Assembly: GCA_045534235.1 (NCBI GenBank)
Contig: JAZSJI010000115.1
Location: forward strand, 1 to 9,060
Length of the DNA: 9,060 nucleotides
Direction of reading: 5' to 3'
From: Flemingiibacterium sp045534235
GTDB lineage: Bacteria > Bacillota > Clostridia > Oscillospirales > CAG-272
Shown here: piece after piece, positions 1 to 5,870 of the stretch
Layout: each line of letters opens with the position of its first letter
How positions within the stretch are numbered: the first letter of the stretch is position 1
Notes under the pieces: model-generated
What the model saw: only the letters and a program-made list of their open reading frames with translations
The model's database searches: none
Told to the model about the DNA's origin: nothing
Position numbers and translations under genes: made by a program

Positions 1-338
1 GCGGAAACGTGAATAACGCAGGGGAGAAGCTCACCGGCGATCTTGTACATATTCGGGATCATCAGAAGAAGACCCTGAGATGCGGTGTAGGTTGTGGTGA
101 GAGCACCTGCTGCGAGCGAACCGTGAACGGTACCTGCTGCACCTGCCTCGGACTGCATCTCGATTACCTTTACGGTATCGCCCATAATGTTCTTCAGGCC
201 GGTAGCGGACCAGGTGTCGGTTACGTCAGCCATAACAGAAGAAGGAGTTATCGGGTAGATGCCGGCAACTTCGGTAAACGCATACGACGCATGAGCGGCG
301 GCTGTGTTACCATCCATGGAAATTTTCTTTCTTGCCAT
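1..338 (-). CDS. nifJ: Pyruvate:ferredoxin (flavodoxin) oxidoreductase, N-terminal part (partial)
   Basis: Oxidises pyruvate with CoA to acetyl-CoA and CO2, passing electrons to ferredoxin; a cytoplasmic, oxygen-sensitive enzyme with thiamine pyrophosphate and Fe-S clusters. Only the first 112 codons are visible, because the gene runs off the left edge; the full family protein is about 1,170-1,200 residues. The visible part belongs to the N-terminal pyrimidine-binding/transketolase-like domain. It carries DGNTAAAHASYAFTEVAGIYP near residues 9-29, the substrate-contacting ITPSS (30-34), EMQSEAGAAGTVHGSLAAGA (61-80) and SQGLLLMIPNMYKIAGELLP (88-107), all hallmark PFOR blocks. The catalytic arginine expected just after HVSA falls beyond the edge. 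The ATG at 338 follows a perfect AGGAGG (348-353) with a 9-base spacer. A consensus promoter lies about 100 bases upstream, so it is transcribed independently of the small gene behind it. Identity is near certain from the motifs. Confidence 0.97.
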   Translation of the reverse strand, partial: MARKKISMDGNTAAAHASYAFTEVAGIYPITPSSVMADVTDTWSATGLKNIMGDTVKVIEMQSEAGAAGTVHGSLAAGALTTTYTASQGLLLMIPNMYKIAGELLPCVIHVS

Positions 339-378
339 GTTGGAATTCCTCCTAAAAAATAATTTTTGTCATATTTTC

Positions 379-438
379 GCGTTACGTTGCGAGCTTGTCC
401 ATGCATTTGGGCGCACAGACAAAAGGGCGCAGTAACGC
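379..438 (-). promoter_or_regulatory. nifJ leader with inverted and direct repeats (possible regulatory element)
   Basis: Within the untranslated leader, GCGTTAC (379-385) and GTAACGC (432-438) form a 7-bp inverted repeat enclosing 46 bases. Inside it, GGGCGCA occurs twice as a direct repeat (409-415 and 425-431). There is no T-run after the stem and I recognise no known riboswitch class. It may be a folded leader or a protein site, or chance; function unknown. Confidence 0.25.
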
Positions 439-447
439 CACGATAAT

Positions 448-476
448 ATTATACATCTTTTTTTGCTGATTGTAAA
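448..476 (-). promoter_or_regulatory. Sigma-A type promoter of nifJ
   Basis: On the minus strand, TTTACA (471-476) and TATAAT (448-453) are separated by exactly 17 bases. Transcription would start near 441, giving a leader of about 100 bases before the nifJ ATG. A run of A on the transcribed-strand sequence lies in the spacer. This is seen directly in the sequence; activity is inferred. Confidence 0.8.
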
Positions 477-542
477 GGTGTAATTTGATAAAAGTTGTGA
501 ACAATTTTGGAATGTTTTTATATATTTATATATATTATAGGG

Positions 543-567
543 AAAAAAGCGAGCTTATTCTTCGCTT
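543..567 (-). terminator. Probable Rho-independent terminator of the RHH gene
   Basis: On the minus strand AAGCGA (562-567) can pair with TCGCTT (547-552) across a 9-base loop that contains the stop codon of the small gene. The stem is followed by a TTTTTT run (543-548). The stem is only 6 bp, so the terminator would be weak and overlaps the end of the coding region. Confidence 0.45.
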
Positions 568-773
568 CCAAGCTCTGCCTGCATTTTTTCACGTATGCTT
601 TTCACCTTGTCGGTAGTAATCTTGCCCTTCGTCTTTTCAAAGTAAGCGACGGAGTTGCGTGCGAGCAGTAAAAACTGGTTGTTGAGCGAGCGTCCCTCGC
701 TTTCTGCGACGTAATAGAGCTTTTCAAGTAAGTCGTCTGCGATACGCACGGTGACGGTCTTTTGGTTTTTCAT
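555..773 (-). CDS. Small ribbon-helix-helix (Arc-like) DNA-binding protein
   Basis: A 72-residue protein with the size and pattern of a ribbon-helix-helix repressor. A short strand (KTVTVRI, 5-11) would form the DNA-reading ribbon, followed by an amphipathic helix (about 12-27), a GRSLNNQ turn (27-33) and a second helix (about 33-47). The charged tail ends LGSEE. Such proteins bind DNA as dimers of the two-stranded ribbon, normally at inverted or tandem sites. The ATG at 773 has AAAGGA (781-786) 7 bases upstream. It is divergent from comM, and the 140-base gap between them holds a perfect 12-bp inverted repeat. No toxin gene is adjacent: the next gene on this strand is nifJ with its own promoter, so this is more likely a stand-alone regulator than an antitoxin. 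The target is not known; self and comM control are inferences. Confidence 0.8.
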   Translation of the reverse strand: MKNQKTVTVRIADDLLEKLYYVAESEGRSLNNQFLLLARNSVAYFEKTKGKITTDKVKSIREKMQAELGSEE

Positions 774-822
774 AGCTTTGTCCTTTCTTTAGTGATAAAA
801 TTGCTTACAAAAATATTATCGT

Positions 823-854
823 ATAAAAAATCAAATTACGTATTGATTTTTTAT
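823..854. repeat. Perfect 12-bp inverted repeat, candidate operator between the RHH gene and comM
   Basis: ATAAAAAATCAA (823-834) is mirrored exactly by TTGATTTTTTAT (843-854) around an 8-base centre. The right arm contains the comM -35 hexamer. There is no gene end on either side for it to terminate, which favours an operator over a terminator. The neighbouring RHH protein is the obvious candidate ligand, by inference only. Confidence 0.55.
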
Positions 855-871
855 GAAAGATGTGTTAAAAT
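843..871 (+). promoter_or_regulatory. Promoter of comM
   Basis: TTGATT (843-848, 4 of 6 matches to the -35) is 17 bases from TAAAAT (866-871, 5 of 6 matches to the -10), which is preceded by TGT as an extended -10. Transcription would start near 878, about 36 bases before the ATG. The -35 lies inside the right arm of the inverted repeat, so a bound repressor would block it. Confidence 0.6.
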
Positions 872-913
872 AGAAGCAGAACAAAAGTTCGGCATGCAGA
901 AAGGATACTTAAA

Positions 914-2476
914 ATGTTATCTATCGTATATTCCGCAGGACTTCTTGGCATCGACGGATTTCTCGTTACGGTCGAGTGCAATTCGCAAGATAAAATGCCG
1001 CAGTTCGAGATAATCGGTCTTCCCGGAATGGCTATCCGTGAGTCGAAGGAACGCATAATTGCTGCTATCGAAAACAACGGCTTCGCTTTTCCGGAAACGT
1101 GTCTGACGGTCAATCTCGCGCCTGCCGATAAGAAAAAGGAAGGCTCGACGTACGACCTTGCAATGACTGTTGGCATTATGCAGTCGAATCACATTCTCCC
1201 GATGTCGCTTGATCTGTCAGGCTCGTGCTTTATAGGGGAGCTTTCGATGACGGGTGCTGTACGCGAGGCAAACGGCGTGCTCTGTATGGCAATCGCCGCA
1301 AAAGAGGCGGGAATACGCGACGTATACGTGCCGATTGGTAACGCGAAGGAGGCGTCTGTCGTCGACGGTATAAACGTCTACGGCGTGAAGGATCTTATGG
1401 CGCTTTACAAGCACCTTCGCGGTGAGGCACTTATCGAGCCGACTCGCTTTGACAATACCGTTTTTGCTCCGGGAAAAGCCGATACGTTCTGCGATTTTTC
1501 GGACGTTAAGGGGCAGGAAAAGGTCAAGCGTGCGCTTGAAATTGCCGCCGCGGGCGGTCATAACGTGCTTATGATAGGCCCGCCCGGTACAGGTAAATCT
1601 ATGCTTGCTAAGCGCCTTCCAACGATACTTCCCGAGCTGACCTTCGACGAGGCGCTCGAAACCTCGAAGATACATTCGATAGTCGGCAAACTCAAGGAAG
1701 GCGTGTCTATCGTGAGCAGACGTCCGTTCCGCTCGCCGCATCATACTATGTCCGCGCCGAGCCTTGTTGGTGGCGGTGCGAATCCGCAGCCCGGAGAAAT
1801 ATCGCTTGCACACAACGGTGTTTTGTTCCTTGACGAGCTTCCTGAATTCAACAAAATGGTTACGGAATCGCTCCGCCAGCCGCTTGAGGACGGCAAAGTG
1901 ACGATAACCCGTACGAGCGGCAGAGTGACGTATCCGTGCTCGTTTATGCTCGTTGCGGCGATGAATCCGTGCAAATGCGGATATTTCGGTCACCCGACGC
2001 ACAAGTGCACCTGCAAGCAGGAGGAGATCAAAAAATACCTCTCAAAAATAAGCGGACCGCTTCTTGATAGAATGGATATTCAGGTTGAGGTGTCGTCGCT
2101 TTCGTACGACGAGCTTTCGATGCCGAAATCAAGCGAAACGTCAGCCGACGTGCGCGAGCGTGTTAACAAGGCGCGCGAATTTGCGAGAAAGCGCTGTGAG
2201 GACGCGGTTTTGCACGATCCGAAGCTGCCGAAGATCAGCAAGAACGCGGATATGTCCACAAAGCATCTCGCGAAATTCTGCAAGCTCGACGACGAAGCGT
2301 CTGCTGTGCTTCGTGTGGCATATGATAAAATGGGATTGTCTGCGCGCGGATACGACCGACTTCTTCGAGTTGCGCGCACGATTGCGGACCTCGCCGGAAG
2401 CGAGGATATCAAGAAGCATCACATCGCCGAGGCGATACAGCTTCGAACGCTCGACCGTAAATATTTTGGCAATTAA
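914..2476 (+). CDS. comM: Mg-chelatase-like AAA+ ATPase, YifB/ComM family
   Basis: A 520-residue cytoplasmic AAA+ protein of normal length for the family. In naturally transformable bacteria ComM is a hexameric helicase that extends branch migration of incoming DNA; the homologue is also common in Firmicutes, where its role is less clear. Domains in order: an N-terminal Lon-protease-like fold (about 1-170, with FEIIGLPGMAIRESKER and LTVNLAPADKKKEGS); a Mg-chelatase AAA+ core with Walker A GPPGTGKS (222-229), RSPHHTMSAPSLVGGG (273-288) and Walker B VLFLDELPEF (303-312); a four-cysteine patch NPCKCG...CTC (C353, C355, C365, C367); SGPLLDRMDIQ (380-390); and a C-terminal lid with LSARGYDRLLRVARTIADL (475-493). 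The ATG at 914 follows AGAAAGGA (898-905) with an 8-base spacer. All expected ATPase motifs are intact. It stands alone, divergent from the RHH gene and convergent with proA. Confidence 0.95.
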   Translation: MLSIVYSAGLLGIDGFLVTVECNSQDKMPQFEIIGLPGMAIRESKERIIAAIENNGFAFPETCLTVNLAPADKKKEGSTYDLAMTVGIMQSNHILPMSLDLSGSCFIGELSMTGAVREANGVLCMAIAAKEAGIRDVYVPIGNAKEASVVDGINVYGVKDLMALYKHLRGEALIEPTRFDNTVFAPGKADTFCDFSDVKGQEKVKRALEIAAAGGHNVLMIGPPGTGKSMLAKRLPTILPELTFDEALETSKIHSIVGKLKEGVSIVSRRPFRSPHHTMSAPSLVGGGANPQPGEISLAHNGVLFLDELPEFNKMVTESLRQPLEDGKVTITRTSGRVTYPCSFMLVAAMNPCKCGYFGHPTHKCTCKQEEIKKYLSKISGPLLDRMDIQVEVSSLSYDELSMPKSSETSADVRERVNKAREFARKRCEDAVLHDPKLPKISKNADMSTKHLAKFCKLDDEASAVLRVAYDKMGLSARGYDRLLRVARTIADLAGSEDIKKHHIAEAIQLRTLDRKYFGN

Positions 2477-2477
2477 A

Positions 2478-2514
2478 AGTTTTCCACAATTCACAACAAG
2501 ACGTGTGGAAAACT
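2478..2514. repeat. Inverted repeat of two DnaA-box-like nonamers just after comM
   Basis: AGTTTTCCACA (2478-2488) and TGTGGAAAACT (2504-2514) are perfect 11-bp arms around a 15-base spacer, starting one base past the comM stop codon. No T-run follows, so it is a poor intrinsic terminator. Each arm contains the nonamer TTTTCCACA, a relaxed DnaA-box match. It belongs to the wider cluster in this gap. Confidence 0.6.
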
Positions 2515-2672
2515 CCGAGGCGACTGCGGAAACCCACTCGATGTGTTGAAAAGTGTGTGGAAAACAAGGTAAAACTCGCAGAAAACCGCCTATATACGAC
2601 AAAAAATTATCCACATTTTCCACAGCTTACACTGTGGAAAATGTGGATTTGTTTATTCTTGAGTGTGGATTA
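2480..2672. promoter_or_regulatory. Cluster of DnaA-box-like sites in the comM/proA convergent gap
   Basis: The gap contains one exact TTATCCACA (2607-2615, plus) and five TTTTCCACA: plus strand at 2480-2488 and 2616-2624, minus strand at 2504-2512, 2556-2564 and 2633-2641. Weaker matches on the minus strand are AAATCCACA (2642-2650) and TAATCCACA (2664-2672, overlapping the proA stop). The pairs 2607/2616 and 2633/2642 abut with no gap, in the same orientation. TTATCCACA is the classical high-affinity DnaA box, and TTTTCCACA fits the relaxed TTWTNCACA form. No dnaA, dnaN or rpmH is nearby, so this is not the usual oriC neighbourhood. It may be an extra-origin DnaA-binding cluster. The motif being reused in a terminator hairpin is the main alternative. 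Confidence 0.5.
2601..2650 (-). terminator. Strong hairpin terminator of the lipoprotein-nifS-proA operon (possibly bidirectional)
   Basis: Arms 2609-2625 and 2632-2648 are a perfect 17-bp inverted repeat with a 6-base loop. Read on the minus strand, the stem is followed by AATTTTTT (2601-2608), a good U-tract, about 20 bases after the proA stop. On the plus strand it is followed by a poorer TTGTTTATTCTT, so it may also stop comM transcripts. Each arm is built from two abutting DnaA-box-like nonamers. Confidence 0.75.
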
Positions 2673-3914
2673 TCTTACCTGACCGTCGCCCGTTATGAGA
2701 TATTTTCCCGTTGTTAATGCGTCGAGTCCCATCGGGCCGCGAGCGTGGAGCTTCTGCGTGGAGATACCAAGCTCTGCGCCAAAGCCGAACTCGCCGCCGT
2801 CCGTGAATCGCGTGGACGCATTGACGTACACCGCCGCCGCGTCGACCTCGGCGCGAAAACGTGCAGCATTTGCCATATCGCGAGTTATGATCGCCTCGCT
2901 GTGTCCGGTGTTGTAGCGGTTTATGTGTGCGATAGCCTCATCTATGCCGGACACGATCTTGACAGCGAGGATATAATCGTCGTACTCTGTTTCCCAGTCG
3001 GCTTCGCTCGCCGCGCTGCAACCGAGGATTTTGCAGGTTTTTTCACAGCCGCGTATTTCGAGCCCCCCCTCAAGAGCCGCGACGAATTTCGGCAGAAACT
3101 CTGCCGCTTCGTCCTCGTGAACGAGCATAGTTTCGATAGCGTTGCATACGGACGGACGCGACATCTTCGCGTTTATCGCGACCTTCACGCCGATATAGTG
3201 GTCGGCGGACTTGTCGATGTAAATGTGGCAGTTGCCCGCACCCGTTTCGATGACGGGAACGGTTGCGTTGTCAACGACACTGCGGATAAGTCCCGCACCG
3301 CCGCGCGGAACCAAAAGATCGACAAGTCCGCGCATTTTCATAAGCGCAGTCGAGCTTTCTCGGGTGGTGTCCTCGATAAGCGCAAGCGCGTTTTCGGGAA
3401 GCCCGTTATCTGCGAGCGCACGCCTCATAAGCGACGCGAGTACGCGGTTGGTTTCGATAGCTTCCTTTCCGCCGCGAAGCACGCACGCGTTACCCGTTTT
3501 GATGCACAGCGCCGCCGCGTCAACGGTAACGTTTGGACGCGCTTCGTAGATTATCGCGACCACTCCGAGCGGTACGCGGATATGCTCGATAACGAGCCCG
3601 TTCGGACGCGTGGTGCGCGTGCCCGAGCCGATCGGATCGTCGAGCATAATAAGTTGCGCCAGACTGTCTGCGATACCTTCGATGCGCTTTTTGTCGAGCT
3701 TCAGACGGTCGAGCATAGGCGTGGGAACACCGTTGTCAGCGGCGTTTGCGAGGTCGCGTCCGTTTGCCTCGATGATTGTGTCACATTCTATAGCGAGAAG
3801 CTCGGCGATGCGAGCAAGGACTGCGTTCTTTACTTTTGTAGATGCACCTGCGAGCGCGTTTTTTGCTTTGGCTGCTGCGGCACAAAGATCTTTTACGTAA
3901 TCGTATGTCTGCAT
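2670..3914 (-). CDS. proA: Glutamate-5-semialdehyde dehydrogenase (gamma-glutamyl phosphate reductase)
   Basis: Second step of proline synthesis: NADPH-dependent reduction of gamma-glutamyl phosphate to glutamate 5-semialdehyde in the cytoplasm. The 414 residues match the usual length. ALDH-superfamily features are visible: VPLGVVAIIYEARPNVTVDA (114-133), ALCIKTGNACVLRGGKEA (135-152), VPRGGAGLI (202-210), VIETGAGNCHIYID (221-234), the catalytic cysteine C257 in SRPSVCNAIETMLVH, and the C-terminal block from FTDGGEFGFGAELG to HARGPMG (370-396). The ATG at 3914 follows AAGGA (3923-3927) with an 8-base spacer. It starts 19 bases after the nifS stop on the same strand, so the two are cotranscribed. 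proB, which makes its substrate, is usually adjacent but is not in this window. The stop codon sits against the DnaA-box cluster and the operon terminator. Confidence 0.97.
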   Translation of the reverse strand: MQTYDYVKDLCAAAAKAKNALAGASTKVKNAVLARIAELLAIECDTIIEANGRDLANAADNGVPTPMLDRLKLDKKRIEGIADSLAQLIMLDDPIGSGTRTTRPNGLVIEHIRVPLGVVAIIYEARPNVTVDAAALCIKTGNACVLRGGKEAIETNRVLASLMRRALADNGLPENALALIEDTTRESSTALMKMRGLVDLLVPRGGAGLIRSVVDNATVPVIETGAGNCHIYIDKSADHYIGVKVAINAKMSRPSVCNAIETMLVHEDEAAEFLPKFVAALEGGLEIRGCEKTCKILGCSAASEADWETEYDDYILAVKIVSGIDEAIAHINRYNTGHSEAIITRDMANAARFRAEVDAAAVYVNASTRFTDGGEFGFGAELGISTQKLHARGPMGLDALTTGKYLITGDGQVR

Positions 3915-3933
3915 AATATCGGTCCTTTTTAAG

Positions 3934-5115
3934 TTATATTCTTACAAGCGTTGAAAGCGCCGCCTCAAGCGAAGCGAGCAAGCGATCGGCCTCTTCTTTG
4001 GTGTTCTGCGCGCCAAGGCTTACGCGGATCGTACAGTCGGCCTCTTTTTCGGTGAGTCCGTACGCGAGCAGTACGTGACTCTTGTGCCCCGTATTCGACG
4101 AGCACGCCGAGCCGCTCGATACGAAGATATTATCACGCGAGAGCGCGTGGAGCATTGTTTCGCTTTTGATATTCGGGAGAGTTATACTGATAACGTGCGG
4201 TGCGGCATTTTTCGGGAGATTTAATTTGATTCCTGCAAAACGCGTGCTGTCAGATAGGCTCGAAATGATATAATCACGAAGCTCCTTCTTTTTTGCGACG
4301 TCTTCGATACGAGCGGTCATTGCTGCCGTTACTGCCGCACCGAAGCCGATGATGCCGAGAAGATTTTCCGTTCCGGAGCGAAGCCCCGATTCCTGACCGC
4401 CGCCGTGGATTATCGGCACGAGCTGACGCTTTTTTAAGACGTCCGCCGTAACGTACAGTGCGCCGACGCCCTTCGGACCGCCGATCTTATGCGACGACAG
4501 CGTTATCATATCCGCGCCGAGCGATTTTTCGGTGAACGGCACATTCATATAGGCCTGCACGCAGTCGGTGTGAACGATAGCGTCGGGATTAGCTGCCTTT
4601 ACAAGCAGAGAAGCGCGTTTTATATCATATAGCGCGCCGGTTTCGTTGTTGACGAGCATAAAGCTTGCGAGGACGGTGCTTTTGTCAGCCTCGCGCTCAA
4701 TTGCACCGTAGTCAAGCTCGCCGCCGACGGTGGGGATACGCACGACCGTAAGTCCGCGACGCTCAAGCTCGGCTGCCGTTTCGATCACGGCAGGATGCTC
4801 GCTGTCGGAGATAAGCACCTTTTTGCCTGCGCCGAAGCCCTTTGCACTAACGGCACCGAGAAGCGCCAAATTGTCTGCCTCCGTACCGCTCGCGGTGAAA
4901 ATAAGCTGTTTTTCCGTAAGCTTCGTAATAGGGCGAACGCCAAGCGAGGTCAAAACCGCGCGCCTTGCGTCGGACACGAGCTTTTCTGCCTCAACTCCAA
5001 GCGTGTGAAGCGATGACGGGTTGCCGTATATGTCCATAGCGGCGCACATCGCGTCCTTTGCCGTTGCAGAAAGCGGAGTTGTCGCGGCGTTGTCAAAATA
5101 AATATGAGCGTCCAT
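3934..5115 (-). CDS. nifS: Cysteine desulfurase, NifS/IscS family
   Basis: PLP enzyme that removes sulfur from cysteine, giving alanine and an enzyme persulfide for Fe-S clusters, thiolated tRNA or cofactors. It has 393 residues, typical for class I. Visible motifs: YFDNAATTPLS (6-16); TASGTEADNLAL (74-85); SEHPAV with the PLP-stacking H107; VNNETG (155-160); HTDCVQA (182-188); SSHKIGGPKG with the PLP lysine K210; GGGQESGLRSGTEN (238-251); and the mobile catalytic-loop cysteine C338 in SSGSACSSNTG. The start at 5115 lies 2 bases after the lipoprotein stop (TGA-TT-ATG). No good Shine-Dalgarno is visible there, which suggests translational coupling to the upstream gene. No iscU/nifU scaffold is adjacent. 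In many Firmicutes a NifS of this kind is paired with thiI; here thiI is about 3 kb away on the other strand. The physiological acceptor is therefore undecided. Confidence 0.95.
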   Translation of the reverse strand: MDAHIYFDNAATTPLSATAKDAMCAAMDIYGNPSSLHTLGVEAEKLVSDARRAVLTSLGVRPITKLTEKQLIFTASGTEADNLALLGAVSAKGFGAGKKVLISDSEHPAVIETAAELERRGLTVVRIPTVGGELDYGAIEREADKSTVLASFMLVNNETGALYDIKRASLLVKAANPDAIVHTDCVQAYMNVPFTEKSLGADMITLSSHKIGGPKGVGALYVTADVLKKRQLVPIIHGGGQESGLRSGTENLLGIIGFGAAVTAAMTARIEDVAKKKELRDYIISSLSDSTRFAGIKLNLPKNAAPHVISITLPNIKSETMLHALSRDNIFVSSGSACSSNTGHKSHVLLAYGLTEKEADCTIRVSLGAQNTKEEADRLLASLEAALSTLVRI

Positions 5116-5117
5116 AA

Positions 5118-5657
5118 TCAGGTGAAATCAAAGTAGCCGAGGATAGCCCAGACGTCCTCGAAATGTGAGTCGTATTTATCTGCAGATGCGGTATACGTGA
5201 AAATGTATACCTGCGCGTTTCTGATAGCAACGACCTGCATTATCTTGTACTGTACGTCGGTCATAGTACCCGTATACGTGTAGACAGTGGCTTCAACGCC
5301 GTCAAGAGTTGTTTTGTCGGGCTCGCCGACGTACTCAAAATCGGTGAAGAGCGTCTTGAGGCTCGGCTCGTACTTTTCCCAATAGCCCTCAACGGTTGGC
5401 GTATCGTTGGCTGTCAGGTCAAAAGCTATCATAGATATATTTGAGGGATCGACGTTGCTGTAATAAGCCGCCGTCACGCCCGTCGAGATGTCGCTTATCC
5501 ACTCGTCGGGGACGTAGAGATTGTAGGAAACGCCGTCGTTCGAGATTTCCTTGAAGCCCATAGGAGCTTCGCCCTCCTGCCTGCCGCAGGCGCAGAAGAC
5601 GGTGGTCGCCGCTAAAATAACGGCGAGAAGTGCGGATATTTTGCGTATATTTTTCAT
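5118..5657 (-). CDS. Putative lipoprotein with a PsbP/DcrB-like fold
   Basis: A 179-residue secreted protein. The N-terminus has basic residues (KNIRK), a hydrophobic core (ISALLAVILAATTVF, 7-21) and a lipobox-like end FCA-C, making C24 the likely lipidated cysteine; the -3 residue F is not ideal. The mature part resembles small PsbP-like/DUF1795-type lipoproteins: a YNLYVPDEW segment (45-53), a LDGVEATVYTYTG strand-turn (118-130), then a strand pair and closing helix through QVVAIRNAQVYIFTYTA (141-157), YDSHFEDVWAIL (162-173) and terminal FDF. Its job is unknown. An in-frame TTG at 5717 could add 20 residues, but it lies in the -35 of the promoter. The ATG at 5657 has TGAGGT (5665-5670) 7 bases upstream and sits downstream of the predicted transcription start. 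First gene of an operon with nifS and proA; no functional link to either is evident. Confidence 0.8.
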   Translation of the reverse strand: MKNIRKISALLAVILAATTVFCACGRQEGEAPMGFKEISNDGVSYNLYVPDEWISDISTGVTAAYYSNVDPSNISMIAFDLTANDTPTVEGYWEKYEPSLKTLFTDFEYVGEPDKTTLDGVEATVYTYTGTMTDVQYKIMQVVAIRNAQVYIFTYTASADKYDSHFEDVWAILGYFDFT

Positions 5658-5688
5658 AATTAGTACCTCACACATTAATTTTACTATA

Positions 5689-5717
5689 ATTATACCGCAC
5701 GCTTTTTGCTTTTTCAA
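5689..5717 (-). promoter_or_regulatory. Sigma-A promoter of the lipoprotein-nifS-proA operon
   Basis: On the minus strand TTGAAA (5712-5717, 5 of 6 matches) and a perfect TATAAT (5689-5694) are separated by 17 bases. The start of transcription is expected near 5682, about 25 bases before the lipoprotein ATG. This placement decides the gene start at 5657. No other good promoter was seen before nifS or proA. Confidence 0.85.
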
Positions 5718-5736
5718 GGTTAAATTGTAAACACTG

Positions 5737-5768
5737 CTTAAAAAACGCGGTAACTTAAGAAAACGCGG
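5737..5768. repeat. Near-perfect tandem repeat between two divergent promoters
   Basis: CTTAAAAAACGCGG (5737-5750) is repeated as CTTAAGAAAACGCGG (5754-5768), differing by one inserted G and separated by 3 bases. The repeat lies midway between the lipoprotein -35 (5712-5717) and the zinc-ribbon gene -35 (5791-5796). Two direct copies in this position suggest a regulator site acting on both promoters, but no cognate regulator is visible. Confidence 0.4.
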
Positions 5769-5790
5769 CGAACATCATTCGACAATTTTC

Positions 5791-5819
5791 TTGACAATTC
5801 GACCGAGTAATGCTATAAT
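5791..5819 (+). promoter_or_regulatory. Fully consensus sigma-A promoter of the zinc-ribbon membrane protein gene
   Basis: TTGACA (5791-5796) and TATAAT (5814-5819) are both perfect, 17 bases apart, with TGC directly before the -10 (extended -10). Transcription would begin near 5826, giving a 45-base leader. The heptamer GACAATT occurs twice around the -35 (5781-5787 and 5793-5799). Confidence 0.88.
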
Positions 5820-5870
5820 GTACTTGTGAATATCCGCAAGGAAGCTTGTTTTGAAAGAGAGGACTTTATA

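Noticed and set aside
9..362. 117-codon plus-strand frame at the left edge
   Set aside because: It is antisense to the unmistakable PFOR N-terminus and extends over its AGGAGG ribosome site.
339..447. Known riboswitch or T-box in the nifJ leader
   Set aside because: No recognisable conserved core of any riboswitch class and no T-box sequence or terminator fork was found.
555..773. RHH protein as the antitoxin of a toxin-antitoxin pair
   Set aside because: No small toxin-like gene overlaps or follows it; the next same-strand gene is nifJ with its own promoter, and comM is divergent.
1217..2002. 261-codon minus-strand frame opposite comM
   Set aside because: It lies wholly inside the AAA+ core of comM and has Arg/His-rich, non-protein-like composition.
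2478..2672. The DnaA-box cluster as the chromosomal origin itself
   Set aside because: No dnaA, dnaN, rpmH or gyr genes flank it and no clear long AT-rich unwinding element or DnaA-trio array is visible, so only an accessory cluster is proposed.
2745..3932. Long open frame (395 codons) on the plus strand opposite proA
   Set aside because: proA on the minus strand has every catalytic motif. The opposite frame is rich in Arg and Cys with no recognisable domain or ribosome site, a shadow of codon bias.
5658..5717. TTG start that would add 20 residues to the lipoprotein
   Set aside because: The TTG is the first three bases of the -35 hexamer, so it is upstream of the transcript; the ATG at 5657 gives a normal signal peptide.
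5826..5870. GTG start that would add 15 residues to the zinc-ribbon protein
   Set aside because: It coincides with the predicted transcription start, lacks a Shine-Dalgarno, and the ATG at 5871 starts exactly at the zinc ribbon with AGAGGA upstream.
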